Made by a program: the position numbers and the translations under genes
From: Mycobacterium sp. EPa45
GTDB taxonomy: Bacteria; Actinomycetota; Actinomycetes; Mycobacteriales; Mycobacteriaceae
Direction: 5' to 3'
NCBI RefSeq assembly: GCF_001021385.1
Contig: NZ_CP011773.1
Location: 5,208,001 to 5,272,000 of the forward strand
DNA: 64,000 bases
Notes under the pieces: model-generated
The model's input: only the letters and a program-made list of their open reading frames with translations
What the model was told of the DNA's origin: nothing
Databases searched by the model: none
Shown here: positions 31,164-41,964 of the stretch, piece by piece
Layout of the letters: each line of letters starts with the position of its first letter
How positions within the stretch are numbered: position 1 is the stretch's first letter

Positions 31164-32225
31164 TCAGCGGTAGTCGATGACGACCCGGCCGTCGATTTGG
31201 CCGCGTTCCATCCGGCCGAACACCTCGTTGACCTCGTCCAGGGTGGCAGCTTGGACCGTGGGGTGGATCAGGCCACGGGCATAGAAGTCCAGGGCCTCGG
31301 TCATGTCCTGGCGCGTGCCGACGATCGAACCGCGAATTGTCAACCCCTTCAACACGATATCGAAGATCGGGGCGGGAAAGTCGCCTGGCGGAAGGCCATT
31401 GAACACGATTGTTCCACCGCGGCGGGCCAGGCCGATCGCTTGGCCGAACGCCTGCGGATGCACCGCGGTGACGAGCACCCCGTGCACACCACCGGTGGCC
31501 TTCTGCACCTCCTCTACGACGTCGGAGGTCTTGGCATTCACGGTGACTTCCGCGCCGAGGCTCGACGCCAGCGCGAGTTTGGCGTCATCGACGTCGACGG
31601 CCACCACCCGCAGACCTATCGCGCGGGCATACTGCACCGCGATGTGCCCGAGGCCGCCGATGCCGGAGATCGCCACCCACTGTCCCGGACGGGTATCGGT
31701 GACCTTCAGTCCCTTGTACACCGTGACGCCGGCGCACAAGATCGGCGCGACCTCGAGTGGGTCGACGCCGTCCGGAATCCGCGCGGCGTACGCGGCATTG
31801 ACCAGCATGTAGGTGCCGAAGCTGCCGTTGACGCTGTAGCCACCGTTCTGTTGGCTCTCGCAGAGCGTTTCCCAGCCGGTGCGGCAGTATTCGCAGCTGC
31901 CGCACGCCGACCACAGCCACGCATTGCCGACCTTGTCGCCGACCTTGAGGTCGGTGACGCCATCGCCGAGGGCGACGACGGTGCCGTAACCCTCGTGGCC
32001 CGGGATGAACGGTGGTTGCGGCTTGACGGGCCAGTCACCATGGGCGGCGTGTAGATCGGTATGGCAGACCCCGGAGGTCTCCAGCTTGACCAAGGCCTCA
32101 CCGGGACCCGGGGTCGGCAGGTCGAGCTCGGCGATCTGCAGGGGCGCGCCGAATTCGGTGACGACGGCGGCCCGCATGGTGCCGGTGGTGGGCGAGGTGT
32201 TCGAGGTGTCGAGTGTCTGAGTCAT
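31164..32225 (-). CDS. Zinc-dependent alcohol dehydrogenase
   Basis: A 353-residue medium-chain dehydrogenase/reductase close to AdhP. Catalytic zinc ligands are in TSGVCHTDLHAAHGDWP and PFIPGHEGYG; structural zinc ligands are the four cysteines of CGSCEYC and TLC. The NAD-binding motif is GIGGLGHIAVQYA. It should oxidise ethanol or other primary alcohols to aldehydes. ATG 32225 is chosen; the longer open frame upstream overlaps acs. Downstream of acs by 58 bp in the same direction, so the set probably forms one operon. Confidence 0.92.
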   Translation of the reverse strand: MTQTLDTSNTSPTTGTMRAAVVTEFGAPLQIAELDLPTPGPGEALVKLETSGVCHTDLHAAHGDWPVKPQPPFIPGHEGYGTVVALGDGVTDLKVGDKVGNAWLWSACGSCEYCRTGWETLCESQQNGGYSVNGSFGTYMLVNAAYAARIPDGVDPLEVAPILCAGVTVYKGLKVTDTRPGQWVAISGIGGLGHIAVQYARAIGLRVVAVDVDDAKLALASSLGAEVTVNAKTSDVVEEVQKATGGVHGVLVTAVHPQAFGQAIGLARRGGTIVFNGLPPGDFPAPIFDIVLKGLTIRGSIVGTRQDMTEALDFYARGLIHPTVQAATLDEVNEVFGRMERGQIDGRVVIDYR

Positions 32226-32283
32226 GATGTCATTCCGTTCGTGAAAGATGTTCTGATGGTTGATGTTTAGTTGTCTTGCTGAG

Positions 32284-34218
<1,935 letters not shown>

Positions 34219-34254
34219 GTCATGTCCTCGTGGAGTGGGCGACAGCAGGCTTGA

Positions 34255-35778
34255 TCAGAAGAATCCTTGGGCTTTGTTGGAGTAGGAGACGAGCAGGTTC
34301 TTGGTCTGCTGGTAGTGATCGAGCATCATCAGATGGTTTTCCCGGCCGATGCCGGACTGCTTGTAGCCGCCGAACGCCGCGTGCGCGGGGTACTGGTGGT
34401 AGCAATTGGTCCAGACCCGACCCGCCTTGATGTCACGCCCCGCACGGTAGGCGGTATTGCCGTCGCGGCTCCACACCCCGGCACCGAGGCCGTAAAGCGT
34501 GTCATTGGCGATGCGGATGGCGTCGTCGTAATCGGTGAACGACGTCACCGACACCACCGGTCCGAAGATCTCCTCCTGGAAGATCCGCATCTCGTTGCCG
34601 CCGGTGAAGATCGTCGGCTGGACGTAGTAGCCGCCGTTGAGATCACCGCCGAGTTGCGCACGCTCACCGCCGGTGATGATCTGAGCGCCCTCGCTTTTCC
34701 CGATCTCGATGTAGGACAGGATCTTCTCCAACTGGTCGTTGGAGGCCTGCGCGCCGATCATCGTCTCGGTGTCCAAGGGATCACCCTGGCGGACGGCCTT
34801 GGTGCGGATCGCGGCCATGGCCAAAAACTCGTCGTAGATGTCGGACTGGATCAACGACCGCGACGGACAGGTGCACACCTCGCCCTGGTTGAGGGCGAAC
34901 ATGGTGAAACCCTCCAACGCCTTGTCCTGATAGTCATCGTTGGCGGCGAGCACGTCGGAGAAGAAGATGTTCGGGCTCTTGCCACCGAGCTCGAGAGTGA
35001 CCGGGATCAGGTTCTGGGAGGCGTACTGCATGATCAGCCGGCCGGTGGTGGTCTCCCCGGTGAACGCGATCTTGGCGATCCGATTCGACGACGCCAAAGG
35101 TTTACCGGCCTCGACACCGAATCCGTTGACCACGTTGAGAACTCCGGCGGGTAGAAGGTCACCGATGATCGAGATGAGGTAGAGCACCGAGGCCGGCGTC
35201 TGCTCGGCAGGCTTGAGGACAATCGCGTTGCCGGCCGCCAGTGCCGGTGCCAGCTTCCACACCGCCATCAGGATCGGGAAATTCCACGGGATGATCTGGC
35301 CGACCACACCGAGTGGTTCATGGAAGTGGTAGGCGACGGTGTCCTCATCGATCTGGCTCAGCGAGCCCTCCTGGGCGCGGATCGCCCCGGCGTAGTAGCG
35401 GAAGTGGTCCACCGCCAACGGAATATCGGCGTTCAACGTCTCACGGATCGGCTTGCCGTTGTCCCACGACTCGGCCAACGCAATCGATTCCAGATTCGCC
35501 TCGATGCGATCGGCGATCTTGTTCAGGATCAGGGCGCGCTCACCCGCCGAGGTCTTCCCCCAGGCCGGGGCGGCGGCGTGGGCGGCGTCCAGGGCCAGTT
35601 CGATGTCCGCCTCGGTGGACCGGGCCACCTCGCAGAACACCTCACCGGTCACCGGCGTGCGGTTCTCGAAGTACTGGCCGCCCACCGGCGCGGTCCACTG
35701 ACCACCGATGAAGTTCTCGTAGCGAGCCGCAAAGGACATCAACGAGCCCTCCGTACCGGGCCTCGCGTAAACGGTCAT
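34255..35778 (-). CDS. Aldehyde dehydrogenase (acetaldehyde-type, Exac/Ald family)
   Basis: A 507-residue NAD-dependent aldehyde dehydrogenase. The catalytic glutamate is in [11 protein letters not shown] and the nucleophilic cysteine in [11 protein letters not shown]. The cofactor region [19 protein letters not shown] and the C-terminal [18 protein letters not shown] are typical of AldA/ExaC-type acetaldehyde dehydrogenases. ATG 35778 has the ribosome-binding site CAGGAGA; a longer frame adds seven residues. Operator-like repeats lie 65-101 bp upstream, and the GAF regulator gene precedes it on the same strand. Confidence 0.93.
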   Translation of the reverse strand: MTVYARPGTEGSLMSFAARYENFIGGQWTAPVGGQYFENRTPVTGEVFCEVARSTEADIELALDAAHAAAPAWGKTSAGERALILNKIADRIEANLESIALAESWDNGKPIRETLNADIPLAVDHFRYYAGAIRAQEGSLSQIDEDTVAYHFHEPLGVVGQIIPWNFPILMAVWKLAPALAAGNAIVLKPAEQTPASVLYLISIIGDLLPAGVLNVVNGFGVEAGKPLASSNRIAKIAFTGETTTGRLIMQYASQNLIPVTLELGGKSPNIFFSDVLAANDDYQDKALEGFTMFALNQGEVCTCPSRSLIQSDIYDEFLAMAAIRTKAVRQGDPLDTETMIGAQASNDQLEKILSYIEIGKSEGAQIITGGERAQLGGDLNGGYYVQPTIFTGGNEMRIFQEEIFGPVVSVTSFTDYDDAIRIANDTLYGLGAGVWSRDGNTAYRAGRDIKAGRVWTNCYHQYPAHAAFGGYKQSGIGRENHLMMLDHYQQTKNLLVSYSNKAQGFF

Positions 35779-35842
35779 GGTGTTCTCCTGCCTGGTCAAG
35801 ACGACGAAATGTGTCGGTCGTCACTGAAGGTAGGCAGTGCGG

Positions 35843-35879
35843 GGTTGCAGCACGGTTGCACGTCACCGTGCAACCGTGC
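35843..35879. promoter_or_regulatory. Operator candidate: GGTTGCA repeats and a 13-bp inverted repeat
   Basis: GGTTGCA occurs at 35843-35849 and 35854-35860, 11 bp apart (one helical turn), with the inverted copy TGCAACC at 35869-35875. The latter two lie in a perfect 13-bp inverted repeat (35850-35862 and 35867-35879, loop TCAC). It sits between the regulator's stop and the aldehyde dehydrogenase start. It could be the regulator's binding site or a terminator of the regulator gene. Confidence 0.5.
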
Positions 35880-35888
35880 GGCTGCGGA

Positions 35889-37184
35889 TCAGGCCAGGTC
35901 GAAGTCCAGTCCGGCCAGCTTGCCGCGGGCCTGGGCCTGCTGCACCGAGCCGGGCAGGGTGCCGTCGTGCAACGCGCGCCACCCGTCCCGGTCATCGCGC
36001 CCGTCCGGGCTGTCCAGCCAGCGGCGAAGCAATGCCGGATCGCCGGTGGAAAGCACGGCGGCACGCAGCGTCATCGTCAGCTCGGTACGCAGTCGCCCGA
36101 TTGCCGGTGAGATCGACTGTGGCAGAAGGGGTCCCGGATACCGGTCGAGTGCCGCGGTCACATCCCCGGCATCGAGCGCCTCGTATACCTCGCCGATGTC
36201 GGTGGTGATCGGCACCATCAGCCGATAGGGCCGCGACTCGATGGCATCGGCGCCGACGACCTTGCGCAGCCGCGACATCTCGGCACGCACCGTCACGACG
36301 TCCAGGTCCTTGTCATCGAGCAGCATCGCCAGGTGGTCGGCACTGAGCCCCTCGGGGTGACGGCTCAACAGCACCAGGATGTCGGCGTGCCTGCCGGTCA
36401 GCGTGGTGGCCCGCAGGTGTCCGAACTCGTCCGTGACCAGCCAGCGCGGGCGTTCGGAGCCGAGCACAGCGAGCCGGGGTCGTGGCGGCGCGGCCTCGAC
36501 GGGTCCGCCGGTCAGACGCAGCAGCGCCAGATGCGTTTCGACAGCGACGACGGTGGCGCGAACCAGCGCCAGTGCCTGCGGCGTAGCAACCCGCGATCCG
36601 CCGGTCAGATCCAGTGCGCCGAGCAGCGCACCGGTGGTCGGGTCGTGCACCGGCACCGCCGTGCAGCTCCACGGTTGCACCACACGGGTGAAGTGCTCGG
36701 AGCCGTGGATTTGCAGCTCGGCGTCCAAGGCCAAGGCGGTGCCAGGCGCATTGGTGCCTGCGCCGCGCTCGCTCCAGTCCGCACCGGGTACGAAGTTCAT
36801 CGCCTCCGCGCGACGGCAGGCGCCTGCGTCGCCCTCCACCCACAGCAGGGTTCCGTCAGCGCCACTGACGGCTACCAGCACCCCGGTGCCGGCGGCATCG
36901 TCGACAAGCAACCGCCGAATCACGGGCAACGCCGGTGCCAGCGGATGCGTCTCGCGCAACCGCGCCAATTTCTCCCCGACTGGGGAGGGCTGCGCCGCAC
37001 CGTCCGGGTCGACGCCCTTGGCCAGGCTGCGCTGCCAGCTCTTGGCGACGATCGGTCGCAACGAGCTCGACTCCAGGTAGCTGGCGTCGACCTCACCGGC
37101 AACGAACAGCTCGTGGACCGCGCGCAGCACCGACGACCGACGTGGGCCACCGGCCCCGGTCCGCGGTGTTCTGGATGCTTCCAT
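35889..37184 (-). CDS. GAF-domain transcriptional regulator with winged-helix C-terminus
   Basis: A 431-residue regulator. About residues 20-60 resemble the N-terminus of AcoR-type activators (ESSSLRPIVAKSWQRSLAKG). A GAF sensor domain follows (about 90-220; FVPGADWSERGAGTNAPGTA). A winged-helix domain at about 255-330 has ARHADILVLL-like and RAEMSRLRKVVGADAIESRP elements, unlike the sigma54 AAA+ domain of AcoR, which is absent. It is transcribed toward the aldehyde dehydrogenase and probably controls the alcohol-to-acetyl-CoA genes, sensing an aldehyde or small metabolite; this is inferred from position. Confidence 0.8.
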   Translation of the reverse strand: MEASRTPRTGAGGPRRSSVLRAVHELFVAGEVDASYLESSSLRPIVAKSWQRSLAKGVDPDGAAQPSPVGEKLARLRETHPLAPALPVIRRLLVDDAAGTGVLVAVSGADGTLLWVEGDAGACRRAEAMNFVPGADWSERGAGTNAPGTALALDAELQIHGSEHFTRVVQPWSCTAVPVHDPTTGALLGALDLTGGSRVATPQALALVRATVVAVETHLALLRLTGGPVEAAPPRPRLAVLGSERPRWLVTDEFGHLRATTLTGRHADILVLLSRHPEGLSADHLAMLLDDKDLDVVTVRAEMSRLRKVVGADAIESRPYRLMVPITTDIGEVYEALDAGDVTAALDRYPGPLLPQSISPAIGRLRTELTMTLRAAVLSTGDPALLRRWLDSPDGRDDRDGWRALHDGTLPGSVQQAQARGKLAGLDFDLA

Positions 37185-37286
37185 CGGCGGTCATACTCCT
37201 CGCGCGGCAACGCTGACCTACGCGTGCGGTCACGATAGCCCCCGCTGGCCGCGCCATCAACAGCGAACTGAGTAGGCTCGCGCGCT

Positions 37287-38471
37287 ATGACGGTTTCGCG
37301 TCTGCAGCCCTACGCGGTGACGATCTTCGCCGAGATGTCCGCGCTCGCCGCGCGCATCGGCGCGGTGAACCTCGGGCAGGGTTTCCCGGACGAGGACGGC
37401 CCCGTCGGAATGTTGGAGGCCGCGCAGAAGGCGATCGCCGAGGGGGTCAATCAGTACCCGCCGGGATTGGGTATCGCCCCGCTGCGCGAGGCGATCGCCG
37501 CCCAGCGCAAGCGGCAGTACGACGTCGAGTACGACCCGGAGACCGAGGTGCTGGTCACCGTCGGCGCCACCGAGGCGATCGCGGCGGCAGTCCTCGGCCT
37601 CGTCGAGCCCGGTTCGGATGTCCTGCTCATCGAGCCGTTCTACGACTCCTACTCCCCCGTCATCGCGATGGCCGGTTGCGGGCGGGTGACGGTGCCGCTG
37701 GTGCCGGACGGCCGTGGCTTCGCCCTCGACGTCGACGCGCTGCGCGCTGCGGTAACGCCGAAAACCCGGGCACTGATCGTCAACTCACCGCACAACCCGA
37801 CCGGCATGGTCCTCTCGGATCACGACCTGCGGGCCCTGGCCGCACTGGCCGTCGACGCCGACCTGCTGGTGATCACCGACGAGGTCTACGAACATCTGGT
37901 GTTCGACGGCAAACAGCATCTGCCGTTGGCGGCCTACCCCGGAATGGCCGACCGCACGCTGACTATCTCCAGCGCAGCCAAGATGTTCAACTGCACGGGC
38001 TGGAAGATCGGGTGGGTGTGCGGCAAACCGGACCTGATCGCCGGCGTGCGCGCAGCGAAGCAGTATCTGAGCTATGTGGGCGGCGCTCCGTTCCAGCCCG
38101 CGGTGGCCTATGCGCTGAACTTCGAGGAAGCTTGGGTGCAGGACCTGCGAGACTCGTTGCAGGCCAAGCGTGATCGGCTCGCCGCGGCACTGACCGAGTT
38201 GGGTTTCGCCGTGCATGACAGCGCTGGCACGTACTTCCTGTGCGCGGACCCACGGCCGCTGGGCTACTCCGACAGCACCGAGTTCTGCGCCGAGCTGCCC
38301 GCCAAGGCCGGAGTGGCGGCGATTCCAATGTCGGCGTTCTGCGATCCGGAGTCGTCGCACATCGGCGAGTGGAATCACTTGGTGCGCTTTGCTTTTTGCA
38401 AGCGCGACGACACTCTTGACGAGGCGATCAGACGGCTCGGCGCATTAGATGGCGGCCGCAACCTCCCATAG
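37287..38471 (+). CDS. dapC: N-succinyldiaminopimelate aminotransferase-like, class I/II
   Basis: A 394-residue PLP-dependent aminotransferase of fold I. The PLP lysine is in ISSAAKMFNCTGWKIGW, and supporting motifs are NSPHNPTGMVLS and ITDEVYEHLVF. It is the counterpart of M. tuberculosis Rv0858c, assigned to lysine/meso-diaminopimelate synthesis. An alternative name from the same family is kynurenine/methionine aminotransferase, so the substrate assignment rests on synteny. It is divergent from the GAF regulator, and its last 27 bp overlap the opposing LLM gene. Confidence 0.88.
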   Translation: MTVSRLQPYAVTIFAEMSALAARIGAVNLGQGFPDEDGPVGMLEAAQKAIAEGVNQYPPGLGIAPLREAIAAQRKRQYDVEYDPETEVLVTVGATEAIAAAVLGLVEPGSDVLLIEPFYDSYSPVIAMAGCGRVTVPLVPDGRGFALDVDALRAAVTPKTRALIVNSPHNPTGMVLSDHDLRALAALAVDADLLVITDEVYEHLVFDGKQHLPLAAYPGMADRTLTISSAAKMFNCTGWKIGWVCGKPDLIAGVRAAKQYLSYVGGAPFQPAVAYALNFEEAWVQDLRDSLQAKRDRLAAALTELGFAVHDSAGTYFLCADPRPLGYSDSTEFCAELPAKAGVAAIPMSAFCDPESSHIGEWNHLVRFAFCKRDDTLDEAIRRLGALDGGRNLP

Positions 38472-39359
38472 CTCCTGCGCCGATGCCGACTGTGAGCGCA
38501 GCGGGCTCAGTACGAGATCGGTTGCGCCGGCGTCGAGATAGCCCTGCAGCCGGCGGACCACCGCCTCGACCGGGCCGACGGCGGCCAGATCGGCGACGTT
38601 GTCCAGACCCTCGCGGGCGATGATCTTCTGATACGACGGGATGCTGGTGTAGAAGGCGAGTTCCTCGGCGGCCACGGCTTGCCCGGCGCTCTCGTCGTCG
38701 GTGACCAACACCGGCACCGCAGCGATGATGCGGGGGCTGGGCCGGCCCGCCTCACTCGCGGCTTTGCCGATCACCGGTGCGATGAATTCACCGATGGTGC
38801 GCGGGCCGGCCAGATACGGCAGCGTCCCGTCGGCCAGCTCACCGGTGACGGCCAGAGCCTTGGGGCCCATCGCCGCGACGTACACCGGCACCGGCGTGCC
38901 GCCGGACACCCGGACATCCCACTCCGGGGCGGCGGACAGCTCAGAGCCGTGGAAATCCACTGCGCCGCCGTCGAATACGGACCGCAGCACGGTGAGATGC
39001 TCACGCAGCCGGGTGATCGTGTTGGGCCACGACTGCCCGAAAGCCACCCGCTCGGGTTCGTGGGCACCCAAGCCCAGGCCGAGGCTGAAGTTGCCGTGGC
39101 TGGCGGCCTGCGCGGTCTGCGCCAGCCCGGCGACGACCAGCGGGTGGCGCGGATTCAGCGGCACCACCGACGTTCCCACGCCCAGACCTGGCACCGCAGC
39201 GCCGACAATGCCCGCCAGCGCGATGGCGTCGATGTCGAAGCGCTGCGCGAACCAGACCTGGCGAACCCCCGCGGCGTACGCGGCTCGGGCCTGGTCGATG
39301 ACATCGTCCACGGCATTGTCGGCTTCAGGATTCGGTAGCAGAACCAGTCCGGTCGTCAT
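38445..39359 (-). CDS. LLM-class F420-dependent oxidoreductase
   Basis: A 304-residue luciferase-like TIM-barrel enzyme. GLGVGTSVVPLNPRHPL and FSLGLGLGAHEPERVAFGQ match the family's cofactor-side loops, and VYVAAMGPKALAVTGELADG is the typical C-terminal motif. ATG 39359 (MTTGLVLLPNP) was chosen over 39392 as the more usual family start. It is last in a co-directional run of SRPBCC-far-SRPBCC genes and converges on dapC with a 27-bp overlap. Substrate unknown. Confidence 0.82.
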   Translation of the reverse strand: MTTGLVLLPNPEADNAVDDVIDQARAAYAAGVRQVWFAQRFDIDAIALAGIVGAAVPGLGVGTSVVPLNPRHPLVVAGLAQTAQAASHGNFSLGLGLGAHEPERVAFGQSWPNTITRLREHLTVLRSVFDGGAVDFHGSELSAAPEWDVRVSGGTPVPVYVAAMGPKALAVTGELADGTLPYLAGPRTIGEFIAPVIGKAASEAGRPSPRIIAAVPVLVTDDESAGQAVAAEELAFYTSIPSYQKIIAREGLDNVADLAAVGPVEAVVRRLQGYLDAGATDLVLSPLRSQSASAQELWEVAAAI

Positions 39360-39398
39360 GTCTGGCCCAACACCGCCGGGACCGCCGGTCATTCCGAT

Positions 39399-39851
39399 CT
39401 ATTCGGGCTGAAGCGAACCCTTGCCCGCCAGGACGAAACTCCGCAAGCCCTCGGTCGCCGCGGCCAGCACCGTCTTCTTCGCGCGCTTGATCAGGAACAG
39501 TGGCAGCGGTGTGGACGGCTCGAGCGTGATGTCGAACCGAACCCGGGTCGCTGTGCCCTCGCGGCTCAGGGTGTACTCGCCGTGCTGAGCGTGCTGCTGT
39601 GAGGTGCGGTCGGCGTCCCAGACGACCCAGTCCCGTCCCCAGTGGTACTCGAGCAGTTCGTGGTCGACCAGGCCGAGCAGTTTGACGGTGACCTTGACGA
39701 GCCGAGGCCGGCCGTCGTCATAGCGATCAACGATGTGCGCATGCTTGTGCACCGACGACCACGTCGGCACCGCCTCGATGTCGGCGATCGCATCGAGGAC
39801 GACCTCCGGCGGGGCGTCGATCACGATCTCGCGCGATGCCCGTACCGCCAC
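39399..39851 (-). CDS. SRPBCC family protein (Rv0857-like)
   Basis: A 150-residue helix-grip protein with the opening ASREIVIDAPPEVVLDAIAD, the EAVPTWSSVHKHAHIVDRYD segment and a C-terminal helix (KRAKKTVLAAATEGLRSFV). It is the counterpart of Rv0857. GTG 39851 (AVRASREIV) is preferred to the ATG 9 bp upstream because it matches that homologue's N-terminus. It is one of three paralogues grouped here around far. Confidence 0.82.
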   Translation of the reverse strand: MAVRASREIVIDAPPEVVLDAIADIEAVPTWSSVHKHAHIVDRYDDGRPRLVKVTVKLLGLVDHELLEYHWGRDWVVWDADRTSQQHAQHGEYTLSREGTATRVRFDITLEPSTPLPLFLIKRAKKTVLAAATEGLRSFVLAGKGSLQPE

Positions 39852-39910
39852 AATCAGCAAACGTAGTTACTGATGCGGCCCGCTGTGTCGGCTTTGGCCG
39901 AGTTGAGTTC

Positions 39911-40990
39911 TTACCAATCGATGTCGGCCAGCGATGTGGTGCTTTGCGGCGGCAGCCCGACGGGCCCGGCCGGGCTGCGGGAGAAGCGGGGCGCGGGCGC
40001 GGCCTGCTGCGTACCGTCGACGTTAATAACGGTGCGGCGCGCCAAAAGGTGTTCGCCTGCGGCGGCCTCGGTCCAGCTGAGCACCGGCGTGACGCACGCG
40101 TCGGTGCCGGCGAAGATGGCCGTCCACTCGTCGCGGGTCTTGCCTGCGAACGTCGTCGTGAACAGCTCCTGCATCTCGGGGTAGCGGGCGCGGTCGAATT
40201 GGCCGGGCACCTCGTCGGCCGCGAGCCCCAGTCCGGCCAGCAACTGGGCGAAGAATTGCGGTTCGATCGAGCCGACGGCCATGTAGCCGCCGTCCGCGGT
40301 CTCGTAGGTCCGGTAGAACGGGGCACCGCCGTCGAGCAGGAAGGACTCCCGCTGGTCGGTGAGCGAGCCGGTCGCCTTCATCGTCCACATCATCTGCGCC
40401 AGCACGCTGACCCCGTCGACCATCGCGGCGTCGATCACCTGACCACGGCCGGACTTCTCCCGCTCGTAGAGGGCCGCGACGATGCCGATCAGGACCAGCA
40501 TCGAGCCGCCACCGAAATCGGCGACCAGGTTGAGCGGCGCGACCGGTGGTCGGTCCCGGTAGCCGATCGCGCTGAGCGCCCCGGTCTGGGACAGGTAGTT
40601 GATGTCGTGCCCCGCGGTCGACGCCAGTGGCCCATCCTGACCCCAGCCGGTGATGCGGGCGAAGATCAACCGCGGGTTGACCGCCGCGCAGTCGTCGGGC
40701 CCGATACCGAGGCGCTCACAGGTGCCTGGGCGAAAGCAGTCCAGCAGAACGTCGGCTTTCGCCGCCAGGTCGAGCAACGCGTCGGGCTGGTTCTTGACGT
40801 CGAGGTCGACCACCCGCTTGCCGCGGTGCATGAGGTCGACGTTTTCGGCGGGCATGGCCAACCCGCCGGGGCGGCGGACCCGCACCACGTCGGCACCGAG
40901 GTCGGCCAGGATCATGCCGGCATGCGGGCCCGGACCGATCCCGCCGAGTTCGATGACTCTCACCCCGGCCAGGGGTCCGGTAGTCGTCAC
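39911..40990 (-). CDS. far: CoA-transferase family III protein (alpha-methylacyl-CoA racemase-like)
   Basis: A 359-residue family III CoA-transferase/racemase, same length as M. tuberculosis Far (Rv0855). GVRVIELGGIGPGPHAGMIL, the LDVKNQPDALLDLAAKADV strand and FRPGTCERLGIG are hallmark motifs, and GHDINYLSQTGALSAIG bears the conserved Asp near the active site. It may epimerise the 2-methyl centre of branched acyl-CoAs during sterol or methyl-branched lipid breakdown. GTG 40990 gives the matching length. It is flanked by SRPBCC genes 14 and 59 bp away. Confidence 0.9.
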   Translation of the reverse strand: MTTTGPLAGVRVIELGGIGPGPHAGMILADLGADVVRVRRPGGLAMPAENVDLMHRGKRVVDLDVKNQPDALLDLAAKADVLLDCFRPGTCERLGIGPDDCAAVNPRLIFARITGWGQDGPLASTAGHDINYLSQTGALSAIGYRDRPPVAPLNLVADFGGGSMLVLIGIVAALYEREKSGRGQVIDAAMVDGVSVLAQMMWTMKATGSLTDQRESFLLDGGAPFYRTYETADGGYMAVGSIEPQFFAQLLAGLGLAADEVPGQFDRARYPEMQELFTTTFAGKTRDEWTAIFAGTDACVTPVLSWTEAAAGEHLLARRTVINVDGTQQAAPAPRFSRSPAGPVGLPPQSTTSLADIDW

Positions 40991-41004
40991 GATTGAAAGG
41001 TAGC

Positions 41005-41448
41005 TCAGCCACCCTTCTTGGACTTCAGAACCTGCTTGCGCAGTCCGTCGGTCGCGGTCTCCATCAGTCCTTTGGCGCCGCGCTTGATCACGAAGCCGGG
41101 CAGCGGAACCAGGGGGTCGACGGTCAGCTCGAACCGCACCCGGGTCGAGTCCCCGTCGGGGGTCAGTGTGTAGCGACCCTCCTGTGCGCGTTGTTGTTTG
41201 GAGCTGACCAGGGTCCAGCTCACCCCGTCGGGCTCCACGCTGTAGTCGAGCACCTGCTCGTCGTTGACGCCGACGACCTTGACGGTCTGGCGCGACTTGC
41301 TCGGATGACCGTCGGAGTCCCGTTCGAGCACCTCGACCTTCTGGTGCGCCGAGGACCACTTCGGCAGCGACTCGAGGTCGTAGAGCACCGCCAGGATCTC
41401 GTCGGGTGTTGCCTCGATGGTGACTTCGCGGGTCTCGGTGATGGCCAT
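41005..41448 (-). CDS. SRPBCC family protein (paralogue 2)
   Basis: A 147-residue helix-grip protein. TREVTIEATPDEILAVLYDL, KWSSAHQKVEVLERDS and the C-terminal PGFVIKRGAKGLMETATDG helix are nearly superimposable on the neighbouring paralogue. It is the counterpart of the Rv0854/Rv0856 pair. The stop lies 14 bp before far, and the next paralogue starts 34 bp upstream. It probably binds a lipid or CoA-linked ligand passed to Far, but this is inferred. Confidence 0.82.
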   Translation of the reverse strand: MAITETREVTIEATPDEILAVLYDLESLPKWSSAHQKVEVLERDSDGHPSKSRQTVKVVGVNDEQVLDYSVEPDGVSWTLVSSKQQRAQEGRYTLTPDGDSTRVRFELTVDPLVPLPGFVIKRGAKGLMETATDGLRKQVLKSKKGG

Positions 41449-41482
41449 GTCGGCTCCATTGCCCGCGGAGGCGAATTCGAAA

Positions 41483-41923
41483 CTATCCCTTTTGAAGCTT
41501 GAGCACCTGCTTGCGCAGCCCGTCGGTGGCGGTCTCCACCGCGCCCTTGATGACGCGCTTGACGACGAAGCCGGGCAGCGGGACGGCCAGGTCGATGGAC
41601 AGGTCGAAGCGCAGCTTGGTCTTGTCGCCGTCGGGGGTCAGGGTGTACTTGCCCTCCTGCGACCGCAGCTGGCTGGCCTTGAGCAGCGTCCAGCTGACCA
41701 CGTTGTCGCCGTAGGTGTATTCGACCGTCTGCTCGTCGGTCAGGCCCGCCGCCTTGATCACCATCTTGACCTTGTGGGGTCTGCCGTCGTCGTAGGCCTC
41801 CAGCACCTCGGCACTCTGGTACTGCGGCGACCAGTCCGGCGTCGCCTCGACATCGGTGATCACCGCGAGGATCTCCTCGGGGCTCGCCTCGATCACGACC
41901 TCACGGGAATCTTTAGTTGCCAT
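41483..41923 (-). CDS. SRPBCC family protein (paralogue 3)
   Basis: A 146-residue helix-grip protein, highly similar to the preceding one: SREVVIEASPEEILAVITDV, DWSPQYQSAEVLEAYD and PGFVVKRVIKGAVETATDGLRKQ. Only 41 bp separate it from the mceF stop upstream on the same strand. This suggests the SRPBCC/far cluster could be read from the mce promoter. Confidence 0.82.
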   Translation of the reverse strand: MATKDSREVVIEASPEEILAVITDVEATPDWSPQYQSAEVLEAYDDGRPHKVKMVIKAAGLTDEQTVEYTYGDNVVSWTLLKASQLRSQEGKYTLTPDGDKTKLRFDLSIDLAVPLPGFVVKRVIKGAVETATDGLRKQVLKLQKG

Positions 41924-41964
41924 GGCGTGACCTTAGATCGTGAGCGGCATTTGCACACCGGTTC

